Source of the DNA: Rosistilla carotiformis
GTDB taxonomy: Bacteria > Planctomycetota > Planctomycetia > Pirellulales > Pirellulaceae
DNA: 64,000 nt
Assembly: GCF_007753095.1 (NCBI RefSeq)
Contig: NZ_CP036348.1
Coordinates: forward strand, 4,464,001-4,528,000
Direction: 5' to 3'
Numbering within the stretch: position 1 is the stretch's first letter; each line of letters starts with the position of its first letter. This document shows positions 37,053 to 45,985 of this stretch, in pieces. The position numbers were made by a program, and so were the translations under genes. The notes beneath the pieces were generated by a model that ran no database searches, was not told where the DNA came from, and was given only the letters and a program-made list of their open reading frames with translations.

Positions 37053-37331
37053 ATGACCCGCATTCCGCTGAGTCAAGCCGAAGAGCGTGCTCGCCTGCGT
37101 AGCGAGCGTCTTGAACTGAGTATCGCTGAGATGGAGCTTTCGGTTCGTACGACCAATTGCTTGGAAGAGACAGGCATCTTCACCGTCCGCGACCTGCTGC
37201 AGGCCTCCCCAAAACGACTGTTGGGGATTTCCAACTTCGGCGAAAAGACGCTCGAAGAGGTTTACGCAGCGTTGGAAAAGTTAGAGTTCTATCGTCCGGG
37301 CCGCAGCGCTCAGAACGAAGTCCTCTGCTAA
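37053..37331 (+). CDS. Stand-alone RNA polymerase alpha-CTD-like protein
   Basis: 92 aa from ATG at 37053 with AGGAGG about 10 nt upstream. Residues 30-80 ([39 protein letters not shown]) are the helix-hairpin-helix fold of the RpoA C-terminal domain; the alpha N-terminal assembly domain is missing. E. coli alpha-CTD binds UP-element DNA and activators. A free copy could compete with or supplement these contacts. Such small alpha-CTD proteins occur in planctomycetes; the function is not established. Confidence 0.8.
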   Translation: MTRIPLSQAEERARLRSERLELSIAEMELSVRTTNCLEETGIFTVRDLLQASPKRLLGISNFGEKTLEEVYAALEKLEFYRPGRSAQNEVLC

Positions 37332-37373
37332 CAACCGCTCTATCGCTCTTAGCCCACCGATGGCTTGGGGCAC

Positions 37374-37407
37374 AAAAAAAGACAGGCCGGCAATTTGCCG
37401 ACCTGTC
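37374..37407 (-). terminator. Intrinsic terminator downstream of the YTV gene
   Basis: GACAGGTCGGCAA pairs with TTGCCGGCCTGTC (one mismatch) and on the minus strand is followed by seven T. It lies 214 bp beyond the stop of the YTV-protein gene. On the + strand it may also stop transcription of the alpha-CTD gene, with weaker CTCTTT following. Confidence 0.75.
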
Positions 37408-37620
37408 CTCTTTGAATCTGGATTCACTCGAAGCGCGAGTGGGTTTTCAGTCGAAGCAACTCAATCGTTAGATTGTTCTCGTGGCGTCAGCGTTTTGCAC
37501 CCGTGACGCCGATCTTGTATCTCGCTTCTCTCTGAACGCTTGATGAATTGAATTCTTAATTCTCGTACAAGGTCTTCCCAGCCGACCGGCGACGTTTAAG
37601 TGTTGCCGGCGAAGACTGTT

Positions 37621-39096
37621 TTAGTTGCAGCAGCAGTTGCAAACTGGAACTTGGATTTCTTTGCAAACGTTCTTGCAGACCTGAACTTCAACGGTTTGTT
37701 GTTCGCAGTAAGGAACGCAAACGCTGTAGGTTTCGGTAACTTGCTCTGGAACCTTCTTGCACACGGTGTAAGAAACTTCACGAGTGCGGCATTCTGGAAC
37801 GCACACGGTGTAAGAAACTTCACGATGGCGGGTTTCGCAGCGAGTCTTGCAAACTTCGCGTTGACGAGTTTCGCAAACCATGTTGACAACCTTAACTTCA
37901 CGAGTGCGGCACTCGGGAACCATTACGGTGTACTTCACGGTACGAGTGCGAGTCTCAGGACGGCACTTCTTGACGGTGTAGCAGCGAGTTCGTTCTTCGC
38001 AACGAGTCTTGCAAACTTTGACTTCGCGTTGACGGGTTTCGCAACGAGTCTTGCAAACTTGAACTTCACGTTGACGGGTTTCGCAACGAGTCTTGCAGAC
38101 GTTGTAGGTGCGAGTTCGCTCTTCGCAGCGAGTCTTGCAAACCTTGACTTCGCGAGTTCGCTCTTCGCAACGGGTCTTGCAGACCTTCACTTCGCGAGTT
38201 CGCTCTTCGCAGCGAGTCTTGCAAACGTTGATGCAACGAGTGCGAGTTTCGCAACGAGTCTTTTGAACTTGGCAGCAGATCGTTTGTGGGCAGCCACAAG
38301 CGTCGGTTACCGTGCGAGTTTCGGTTTCGGTGTAAGGAACGCTAACCGTGTACTCTTCAGTGCGAGTTTCGGTGTAGGGAACGCTTACCGAATAGGTTTC
38401 GGTCTTCGTTTCGGTGTAAGGAACGCTAACCGAATAGGTTTCGATCTTCGTTTCGGTGTAAGGAACGTTAACCGAGTAGGTTTCGGTCTTTTGTTCGGTG
38501 TAAGGAACGCTGACCGTGTAATCGACAACCTTGGTTTCGGTGTAAGGAACCTGGACCGTGTAATCGACAACCTTGGTTTCGGTGTAAGGAACCTTCACCA
38601 TGTACTTCGCCGTTTTTTGTTCCGTGTAAGGAACCATGACGGTGTAGCATTCTTCACGCGAGCGGCATTCTGGAACCATCACTTTGTAGTTGACGGTCTT
38701 GGTGCTGCATTGAGGAACGCGAACGGTGTAGCTCTGGGTTTCGGTGTAAGGAACCTTGACCGTGTAGCTTTCAGTGCGAGTGCGTTGTTGAGGCACCTTG
38801 ACCGTGTACGACTCTGTGCGAGTCTTTTGCTCGCTGACGTTGCGATAAACGGTCTTCGTGCGAGTTCGCTCTTCTTGACGCGTTTTCGCTACATTCACAA
38901 CACGAGTTTCGGTGACCATTTGTGGAACGCGGATGGTCTTCGTAACCATCTGTGGTCCACAGGCAACGTCGCTGGGGCTTCCTGCCACGCTCGCGTTGCA
39001 ATCCGATGTGCCACAATCATTGCAGTCGGCAAATGCCATTGGACACCAAACTGCAATCATTGCTGCGAATAGACCAGACATTAGGAAATGTCTCAT
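37621..39096 (-). CDS. Secreted Cys-rich YTV-repeat protein (cell-wall type)
   Basis: 491 aa from ATG at 39094-39096; signal peptide MRHFLMSGLFAAMIAVWCPMAFA. The mature protein is almost entirely repetitive. The first half repeats VPYTETKTETYSVS-like units of about 14 residues. The second half repeats VCKTRCEERTREVK, also 14 residues with two Cys each, and the C-terminus has YTVCVPECRTREV units and a CNCCCN end. This matches the YTV domain described in Rhodopirellula baltica, where such Cys-rich proteins are part of the proteinaceous wall and may be disulfide-linked. A long open frame on the opposite strand is only a by-product of the repeats. Confidence 0.9.
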   Translation of the reverse strand: MRHFLMSGLFAAMIAVWCPMAFADCNDCGTSDCNASVAGSPSDVACGPQMVTKTIRVPQMVTETRVVNVAKTRQEERTRTKTVYRNVSEQKTRTESYTVKVPQQRTRTESYTVKVPYTETQSYTVRVPQCSTKTVNYKVMVPECRSREECYTVMVPYTEQKTAKYMVKVPYTETKVVDYTVQVPYTETKVVDYTVSVPYTEQKTETYSVNVPYTETKIETYSVSVPYTETKTETYSVSVPYTETRTEEYTVSVPYTETETRTVTDACGCPQTICCQVQKTRCETRTRCINVCKTRCEERTREVKVCKTRCEERTREVKVCKTRCEERTRTYNVCKTRCETRQREVQVCKTRCETRQREVKVCKTRCEERTRCYTVKKCRPETRTRTVKYTVMVPECRTREVKVVNMVCETRQREVCKTRCETRHREVSYTVCVPECRTREVSYTVCKKVPEQVTETYSVCVPYCEQQTVEVQVCKNVCKEIQVPVCNCCCN

Positions 39097-39290
39097 CGTT
39101 GACTCCCTTCCAAGGATTGGTAACTTCTGTTTTCTGAGAATTCGTTTAATCGCACACATCACAAAGTGTGCTAGCTAGGGTATCGGGGGAATCCAGGGCA
39201 AATGCCAGCGTCAGGGAAAAAATGATACGTGTAACGATTCTCAGGCGTTCAGCGAGATTGCCGGTCGGCGCGATCTCCCGCTTTAACCGG

Positions 39291-40241
39291 TCACAACCCC
39301 GCCAATTTCATTGTTGTTTCAAGATTACCAATCGCGGTCGTCGCCCCGCTTGCGGTGACACAAAACGCACCCGTTGCGGCGGCCAACCGCCCCGCGTCTT
39401 GCGGCGTCAGATTTCCCAACAGCCCTGTGATCAATCCTGCATAAAACGAATCGCCGGCTCCCGTCGTGTCGACGATCTCGCCCGGGGGTGGGACTGCCGG
39501 GATCCCGAGAAACTGCCCATCGGGCGTCTGCAGCAATGCACCCTCGCTACCCAATTTGACGCCCAACAGCCCGATCGCGCCACAGCCGCGATAGACTTCG
39601 ATGATCTCACGCGGGTCCACCTTGCCCGTCTGGTGCGTCGCTTCGCTATGACTGGGCACATATACATCCAAGTGCGGAAGAATCCGGTCCAACGGCTGCA
39701 GATCGCCACCGCTGCCGGCAGCGTCCATCGCCGTCATGCAGCCGGTTTCTCGAATCCTCGCGAAGATCTCCGGCAGGTCGTTCTGCAGCTTCGGCAACAA
39801 CGAATAGTAACCGATCAGAAACATTCGACTGGCGGCGATCAGGTCCAAGTTATCCAAGATCATCTTTGGATCGATCATCTTCGGTGCCCCTTGATGGTGG
39901 GCAAAACTGCGTTGACCGGCGGCATCGATCATCACGACCGTGCTGCTGCTGGGCAGATCCGGATGCCGCAGCAACCGGCTTGTGTCAACGCCTTCGCGGC
40001 GGTAGTTTTCCCGCATCATGGTGTTCCAGGCGTCGTTCCCGGTATAACTGAGCATGGAAACCCGCAAACCGAGCCGCGACATCGCAATCCCCGCATTGGA
40101 CGCGAGCCCACCGGTCGTCAAACCGATCGGTTCCACATGATGCAATTGTCCCGCGCCAACAGGCTGGTCCAACGCCATCGGCCGAACCAAGATATCCGCG
40201 GTACACGAACCACAGACGACGCAGTCCCACTGTTTTTCCAT
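39291..40241 (-). CDS. PfkB-family carbohydrate kinase
   Basis: 316 aa. The ribokinase fold is clear: an N-terminal VVCGSCTADILV strand, GGLASNAGIAMSRLGLRVSM (substrate Gly-Gly region), and the C-terminal signature IVDTTGAGDSFYAGLITGLL with catalytic Asp and anion hole GAGD. It phosphorylates a sugar or nucleoside using ATP; the substrate is unknown. The gene starts only 20 bp from the divergent aldolase-like gene, suggesting shared regulation in one sugar pathway. Confidence 0.9.
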   Translation of the reverse strand: MEKQWDCVVCGSCTADILVRPMALDQPVGAGQLHHVEPIGLTTGGLASNAGIAMSRLGLRVSMLSYTGNDAWNTMMRENYRREGVDTSRLLRHPDLPSSSTVVMIDAAGQRSFAHHQGAPKMIDPKMILDNLDLIAASRMFLIGYYSLLPKLQNDLPEIFARIRETGCMTAMDAAGSGGDLQPLDRILPHLDVYVPSHSEATHQTGKVDPREIIEVYRGCGAIGLLGVKLGSEGALLQTPDGQFLGIPAVPPPGEIVDTTGAGDSFYAGLITGLLGNLTPQDAGRLAAATGAFCVTASGATTAIGNLETTMKLAGL

Positions 40242-40261
40242 TTCAAAACTACCTAAAGACT

Positions 40262-41269
40262 ATGGACAAATCGCTCGATCAAAAATTGGCCCGGATCGCC
40301 GCCGATCCCAGCTGCAACGACTTCATTCTCGCAGATGCCAAAGACCCTGACCTGGCGTTCGGATTGATGGGGCCAGGTCCCGCCGCGGCGGATCAACGGC
40401 ATCGCTTCCGGACCCTCGACGAATTCCGTGACATCGTCCGCGAAATCGTCGATCGAAAACTGGTCGACATCATGTTGATGAGCGCCAGTACCAGTGAGAT
40501 CTTAACGATTGATGAACGGATTTTCGACGACAGTCCGGTCACTCCCGCCGCCCGCGCCAACGATACCACCGACATCTGGTTCGCGCCCGGATCGCATTAC
40601 CGCCATCAGCCGTCGCTGCCGTTCAGCAGCACCACGATCGACCACATTCAGTCGGGAAAATATGAGTGTCGCGACGTCGAACGCACTCTAGGTGCGAATC
40701 TAGGACTGTATTCGATCACGCTCAATAACGATGCCCAGCGGGACGCACTGACGCTGCAGCACTACAAGCAGTTCCGTTTAGAAGCCGAACAAAAAGGCTT
40801 CCGCCACTTTTTGGAAGTCTTTGCCCCCAACGCCCTTGTCCATCCCGTCGAAGATGTCGCCAGTTATGTCAACGACAGCATCGTCCGTCTGTTGGGTGGC
40901 ATCACGCGCGCCGGGCGTCCGCTGTTTTTGAAGATGCCCTATTTCGGCCCCGCCGCGATGGAAGCGCTCGTCCGCTACGATTCCTCCCTGGTCGTCGGCA
41001 TCTTAGGTGGGTCGGCGGGAACCACGATGGATGCCTTCCGGATGTTGGCCGACGCCAAAAAGTATGGCGCTCGCGTGGCCTTGTTTGGTCGCAAGATCAA
41101 CTATGCCGAAGACCAAGTCGCGTTTCTCGGCTATCTGCGCCGCTTGGCCGATGGTGAGATCACGGCGACCGAAGCGGTCCACGCCTACCATGGGGATCTG
41201 CAGACACTTGGCAAGAAGCCGCATCGCGATTTGGCTGACGATCTGATGGTGACGCATTGCCCGATCTAA
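40262..41269 (+). CDS. Aldolase-like TIM-barrel protein, unknown substrate
   Basis: 335 aa, no signal peptide. The sequence pattern (LVDIMLMSASTSEILTIDER, FRHFLEVFAPNA, PLFLKMPYFGP, SLVVGILGGSAGTTMDAFRM) suggests a beta/alpha barrel like class I aldolases, with the Lys in FLKMPY a possible Schiff-base residue. I cannot name a characterised family. Its divergent neighbour is a PfkB kinase; a kinase-aldolase pair is the classic arrangement for cleaving a phosphorylated sugar, so that is the working inference. It overlaps the start of mutY by 13 bp. Confidence 0.6.
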   Translation: MDKSLDQKLARIAADPSCNDFILADAKDPDLAFGLMGPGPAAADQRHRFRTLDEFRDIVREIVDRKLVDIMLMSASTSEILTIDERIFDDSPVTPAARANDTTDIWFAPGSHYRHQPSLPFSSTTIDHIQSGKYECRDVERTLGANLGLYSITLNNDAQRDALTLQHYKQFRLEAEQKGFRHFLEVFAPNALVHPVEDVASYVNDSIVRLLGGITRAGRPLFLKMPYFGPAAMEALVRYDSSLVVGILGGSAGTTMDAFRMLADAKKYGARVALFGRKINYAEDQVAFLGYLRRLADGEITATEAVHAYHGDLQTLGKKPHRDLADDLMVTHCPI

Positions 41270-42396
41270 GCGCGACGAGAAACGGCGACCGGTCGGCTGC
41301 AAACGACGATACGATCGATCACGATCCGCGCTGGCAAGATTCCGCGTGGCGAAGCCGGCTGCGGCGGCAATTGCTGCGGTGGTTTGAAGGGAATGCGCGG
41401 ACACTGCCTTGGCGGGAATCCCGCGATCCCTACCGCGTTTGGATCAGCGAGATCATGCTGCAACAGACCCAGGTTGCCACCGTGATCCCTTACTTCGAAC
41501 GTTTTACAGCGCGTTTTCCATCGGTCGCCACGTTGGCAGCGGCACCGGAGCAGGAGGTGCTTCGGCATTGGGAAGGCCTGGGCTATTATCGCCGTGCCCG
41601 CCAGATGCATGCGGCGGCACAGAAGGTGGTCGAAATCCATGACAGCGAATTTCCCGAAACCTTTGCCGATGTCTTGGCGCTGCCGGGAATCGGACGCTAC
41701 ACCGCTGGGGCGATCCTTTCGATCAGCCGAGACCAACGCTTGCCCGTGGTCGAAGCCAATACGCTTCGGTTGTACAGCCGATTGATCGGGCTGCGAACGC
41801 CCCCCACCCATGCCGCGTCGCAGCGTGTGTTGTGGGAATTTGCCGAGTCGATTTTGCCCCGGCGCGGCAGCGGGCAACTCAATCAGGCCGCGATGGAACT
41901 GGGGAGTCTTGTCTGCACACCGCGTGAACCGACATGCAAAACATGCCCGCTGGCTGCCGGATGTACTGCGAGGGAACTTGGGTTGCAGGAAACGATCCCC
42001 GGCAAAGTGAAGAAGATCCAATACGAAGCGCGCCGCGAAGTCGCCGTCGTCGTGCGCAGCGGATCGCGATTTCTGGTCCGCCAGTGTCAGCCGGGCGAAC
42101 GCTGGTCGGGACTTTGGGATTTCCCACGCTGTGAAGTGCCCGGGGATGCTGACCCAACACTTGTCGCCATCGATCATCTCCGCGACGCATTTGGACTATC
42201 GATCGAGCCACCGGAGCGGTTGGCGACAATTAAACATGGCGTCACGAAGTACCGGATCACCTTGGACGTTTTGAACGCGGAAGCCGTCGGAACACCGTCT
42301 CCGGCAAAAGACACGGCCATCCAGTGGCAGACTCGGGCGCACATCGGCAAACTGCCGTTGAGCACCACGGGGCGGAAGATCTTTCAAAAACTGTAG
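41257..42396 (+). CDS. mutY: A/G-specific adenine glycosylase MutY
   Basis: 379 aa if it starts at TTG 41257, overlapping the previous gene; family similarity begins near residue 28. The HhH-GPD domain shows LPWRESRDPYRVWISEIMLQ (catalytic Glu65) and LPGIGRYTAGAILS. The iron-sulfur ligands C-x6-C-x2-C-x5-C are intact (CTPREPTCKTCPLAAGC). A C-terminal NUDIX-like domain (about 260-379) would read 8-oxoG. It removes adenine mispaired with 8-oxoguanine. Odd point: the segment aligned with E. coli ILDGN138 reads VVEAN, so Glu166 replaces the catalytic Asp. Confidence 0.93.
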   Translation: MPDLSATRNGDRSAANDDTIDHDPRWQDSAWRSRLRRQLLRWFEGNARTLPWRESRDPYRVWISEIMLQQTQVATVIPYFERFTARFPSVATLAAAPEQEVLRHWEGLGYYRRARQMHAAAQKVVEIHDSEFPETFADVLALPGIGRYTAGAILSISRDQRLPVVEANTLRLYSRLIGLRTPPTHAASQRVLWEFAESILPRRGSGQLNQAAMELGSLVCTPREPTCKTCPLAAGCTARELGLQETIPGKVKKIQYEARREVAVVVRSGSRFLVRQCQPGERWSGLWDFPRCEVPGDADPTLVAIDHLRDAFGLSIEPPERLATIKHGVTKYRITLDVLNAEAVGTPSPAKDTAIQWQTRAHIGKLPLSTTGRKIFQKL

Positions 42397-42425
42397 GCGC
42401 GGACGTTACATCCTTCGCCGAAGCT

Positions 42426-45400
42426 TTATTCTTTGATCACAAATTCCGGCTGCAGCGTATAACCGGCCGCCTTGGCACCATCGCGCGTCGTGACCAACAC
42501 GACTTGGTTGGCGGGGGCATCGGGATCGGGACCGATCACCCAAACCAGCGCCTGCTTGGGGTCGGCCGGATCGGTTAGATCCTTCACGATATTCGCGCGC
42601 TGCACCAACTGGGTCAACACATCGCGAAGCTTCACGCCGTCGGCTTTAAAATCGCGAATCTGTTGGTTTTGCGTGATCCCCATTTTTTGCAGATCGTTGC
42701 CAATGATCACCACCTTCAACTCGGGGCTCCCCTTGGGGCGGATGTTGTTGACCTCGTCGACAACGGTCGATCCCGCGAAGTGCAGCGGCTCTTGTTCAAA
42801 GTTGACCTTGATCGGTTTTTCCAACATCTCGGCAACCGTCCACGGCTTGGCCGAGGCCGGGGCCGCGGCCATGCTGACCGTTCCCGCAGGCGTGTTCATC
42901 GCCAACCAAGAACCCAACAGAACGTTCGGCGCTGCATGACTGGGGAGATAGAAATTGGCAACCGCTTGGTTGTCGCTGATTCCCGTTCGCGATTGCGCGT
43001 CGACCGCGTCGAGCATCCGAGGCAACCGCAGCGCCAAAGCCCGCCAGGAGGGATGGGGTGTCGAACGATTGAGGAACGCTTCGGCTTGCAGCGCAAGATC
43101 GGCAAACTGGGTTTTCAGACGTTGAGTCAGCACCGCAGCCGACGTCCCGCCGCCGGGAGCCAAACGAATTTCGCCATACCATTTTGGCTCAAACTGCATC
43201 GTCAGCATCGCCACCGAGGTATCGGGGATCAGCATCTGTTTCAGCCCCTCGATAGCGCTTGGGGCGTAATCGGTCAGCATCGATTTACCGTCGGCGAACA
43301 GGAAGTTGGGCGTCGCGACGACCGTGAATTGCGAGTCGCCTCGGACATGGTTCCAAGTCTGTTCAAACTGTCGGGGCAGCGGGATCGCACCGCCCCCCAT
43401 TTCAGCAACCAATTTCATCTGTTCGATCGACCCAACGGCAAAGTGCTGGATCGACATCGAATCGATCGGCGGTTGTTGGGCAACATAATAGGCGTCCGCG
43501 GTGGGAGAATCCCCTGCGAAGAGGGTCTGGTTTTCAGGCAATTCGGCGGCTTCGGGATCTCCCCACGCTTTTCGTAGGCTGCCCAGCGATTTCGCGTCGA
43601 CCAATTCGACCGACAGCGCCGCCTGGATTCCCGAACCGGAAGTCGCTTCGACCGCCATCGTTAACCGTTCGACTTCGCCCAACGGAACGCCGATCCGTTT
43701 TTCCAAGCGTGCAACCCCGTCGGCCAATTCGGTATCCAACGCCGCCAACACCTTGCGGCCCGAGTTGTAGCCGAGGATATCGGCCGGGCGAACGACCACG
43801 ATCATCTGAGGCCCAGGAGGCAACATCGCCAACGGTGGCGGCTGGCTTTCGTCCGGCGGCAACCATAACGCATAGCGGTCATCGCTAACCTCAAACGTTC
43901 CCCCCGGCGAAGTGGTGGGCGCATCGGGCGTCTGCGTGGGCTCTCTGCGTGGCGTTTGCGAAGCGACCGACGCCCCGGATCCGGCAACCGATGGCAACAC
44001 CACCGGATCGGGCTCTGGATCGCGACGTGGTCCGCGATTGTTCATCAACAGCACCGCGATCAACAGCGTGAGCATCGAAAAGCCGACGCCGCCGATGACC
44101 ATCGCGGCTGCCTTTTTCTTCTTTTTCTTCTTCTTGCGAACCCTTCCGCCCGGCCGTTTCGATTTCGGTTTGTCGCCATCGGTCTCATCGCGACCGGGCG
44201 CCGCGACGGTCGTGCCGACCGCTGCCGGAGCCGCTTGCGCTACCGCTTGAGGTGCCGCGGAGCCGGCCTGCGGTTGGGCCGCGGCAGGGACGGAGGCAAC
44301 GGTAGCCGTCGGTTGCGGCTGAGCGGTTGGCTGAGTGGGAACTGGCTGAGCCGCGACAGGCTGTGCCGCTGCGGGCTGTGCCGGCTTGGCCGCAGCCGCC
44401 GGCTTGACGGGGACGACCGGTTCTGCGGCGGCAGCGGGACTTGCCACCGCGGGAGGAACCGAAGCGTCTGCTGCGGCCGGTTGCGACGGAGTCGGAACGG
44501 CTGCCGGTGCCGAACGCTGGGGCGGAGGCGTTTGCGGAGGCGGAACGGCCGCAGCGGCGGGAGGCGACGCTGGCTGAGGAGTGGGTGGCGCGGCGGCCGC
44601 TGGCTGCGGCGTCTCGGGAGCGGCAGCCGGTTGTTGCGGTTGTACGGGTTGTTGTGGTGGAAGCACGGGCGCTGCGGGCGTCGCAACGGCGGGTTGAGGA
44701 TCCGATTCGACCACCTCAAAAATAGAGAACAGCACATCGGCCGAAGCGATCCGCGCGTCGCGATTCTTGGCCATCAGATGGGCGATCACGCGCAACAACG
44801 GATCGGATCGATCCCCTTGCTGAACGCGTTGCAGGCCTTCGGGGATCGAACTGGCGTGCAGCTGGATCACCGCGTCGGGCTGTGCCGCAGAAAACGGAGG
44901 TTGGCCAAAGCGGGCCAGATACAACAGACAGCCCAAGGCGTACAGATCGGTCGATTTGTCAGGACTTTTCCCGGGGATGCTGAATTCGGGAGCCGCCAAT
45001 GCACTGGGGTGCAATCCACCGGCCCCCTTGGTGTCGATCGGATCCAGACAGCCGACGTTTGCGGCGTCCAACGGCGAGACAGGGCGGACGATCGGGTCGC
45101 GTAGCAAAATCGCGTCGTCGTGGTCGCTGATCCAGACATATTGCGGATGCAGGATGCCATGCGTTAGATCGGCCGCATGCAATGTCGACAACCCGGCCGC
45201 CAATTGTTTGCCGATTCGGGTCACCCGCTCGCTCGGCAACCGCCCTTGCGTCAACAACTGAGCCAGCGTTTTACCGGCTGGCAGATGCGACCACAGCACT
45301 CGTTCGCCCGTGGGCGTCGCAATCAGATCATAGGCTTGCACGTGGTCCGATTGGATTCGCCGCGCCTGAGTGAATCGGTTGCCAACGGTCTTGCCCGCTT

Positions 45401-45737
45401 GTTTTGCATCCAGGAAATAGAGCAAACACTCCGAAGCGGCTTGCCCCAATTCCCGGTCGAAGGCGCGAAACCATCGGCTCAACGGAGGGCTATCGACCGG
45501 TTGGGTCAACGAATAGCGTTCGAAGACGAGTCGCTGGGAGGAGCCCGAAAGCAAGTTCTTGGCCTGGAAAAGCGTCAGCTGTCCCGAGCTGATCATCCAC
45601 TTGGCGAGGTCTTTGGCGCTGATCGGCGGGCCACCGTTGCTTTGAGCGTAGGCAACCGCCCAGACTCGGCACTGCGCGGCGTCTGCCAGACCACTGTTGG
45701 CGATGCGATTCCAAAAATCATTGACCGATACCGACAT
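42426..45737 (-). CDS. Membrane-anchored pseudokinase with long Pro/Ala linker
   Basis: About 1103 aa from ATG at 45735-45737. The N-terminal ~350 residues follow a Ser/Thr kinase fold (LAAGLSTLHAADLTHGILHP, then KSTDLYALGCLLYLARFGQPPF). However, the HRD loop reads HGILHPQY, no VAIK lysine is seen and no DFG is present, so it is probably catalytically dead. A ~200-residue Pro/Ala/Gln-rich linker, a poly-lysine patch (RVRKKKKKKKKAAA) and one membrane helix (VIGGVGFSMLTLLIAVLLM) follow. The C-terminal ~480 residues are exported and of unknown function. This architecture is frequent in planctomycetes; a sensor or scaffold role is inference. Confidence 0.75.
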   Translation of the reverse strand: MSVSVNDFWNRIANSGLADAAQCRVWAVAYAQSNGGPPISAKDLAKWMISSGQLTLFQAKNLLSGSSQRLVFERYSLTQPVDSPPLSRWFRAFDRELGQAASECLLYFLDAKQAGKTVGNRFTQARRIQSDHVQAYDLIATPTGERVLWSHLPAGKTLAQLLTQGRLPSERVTRIGKQLAAGLSTLHAADLTHGILHPQYVWISDHDDAILLRDPIVRPVSPLDAANVGCLDPIDTKGAGGLHPSALAAPEFSIPGKSPDKSTDLYALGCLLYLARFGQPPFSAAQPDAVIQLHASSIPEGLQRVQQGDRSDPLLRVIAHLMAKNRDARIASADVLFSIFEVVESDPQPAVATPAAPVLPPQQPVQPQQPAAAPETPQPAAAAPPTPQPASPPAAAAVPPPQTPPPQRSAPAAVPTPSQPAAADASVPPAVASPAAAAEPVVPVKPAAAAKPAQPAAAQPVAAQPVPTQPTAQPQPTATVASVPAAAQPQAGSAAPQAVAQAAPAAVGTTVAAPGRDETDGDKPKSKRPGGRVRKKKKKKKKAAAMVIGGVGFSMLTLLIAVLLMNNRGPRRDPEPDPVVLPSVAGSGASVASQTPRREPTQTPDAPTTSPGGTFEVSDDRYALWLPPDESQPPPLAMLPPGPQMIVVVRPADILGYNSGRKVLAALDTELADGVARLEKRIGVPLGEVERLTMAVEATSGSGIQAALSVELVDAKSLGSLRKAWGDPEAAELPENQTLFAGDSPTADAYYVAQQPPIDSMSIQHFAVGSIEQMKLVAEMGGGAIPLPRQFEQTWNHVRGDSQFTVVATPNFLFADGKSMLTDYAPSAIEGLKQMLIPDTSVAMLTMQFEPKWYGEIRLAPGGGTSAAVLTQRLKTQFADLALQAEAFLNRSTPHPSWRALALRLPRMLDAVDAQSRTGISDNQAVANFYLPSHAAPNVLLGSWLAMNTPAGTVSMAAAPASAKPWTVAEMLEKPIKVNFEQEPLHFAGSTVVDEVNNIRPKGSPELKVVIIGNDLQKMGITQNQQIRDFKADGVKLRDVLTQLVQRANIVKDLTDPADPKQALVWVIGPDPDAPANQVVLVTTRDGAKAAGYTLQPEFVIKE

Positions 45738-45985
45738 GAACACTTAGGTGGTTATTGGGTTCCGAGAGCGGGCGGCGGGGGGACAGACCCTATTCTTTGC
45801 CCAGCAAGTTTACTTCGCCAATTAACAACGACCCACCCACAGTATAAGGTAATCGAAAACTCTTCAGAGAACCCAGGGGTAATCGTCGTGGCAGGTCGTC
45901 GTTTCTTGGGGTATGTTCAATAGAAGACTGTTCGGTATCGGGGGCCAAGGGGCCTCCGCGCTGGCGAGCGGTCGCGCATCATGAA

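Noticed and set aside
37600-39072. A 490-codon open frame on the + strand opposite the YTV protein gene
   Set aside because: It is the antisense of a highly repetitive gene; the repeat keeps stops out of this frame. The minus-strand frame has a signal peptide and a known repeat type.
43956-45104. 382-codon + strand frame rich in Arg and Gly
   Set aside because: Antisense to the Pro/Ala linker of the pseudokinase; composition is that of a shadow frame.
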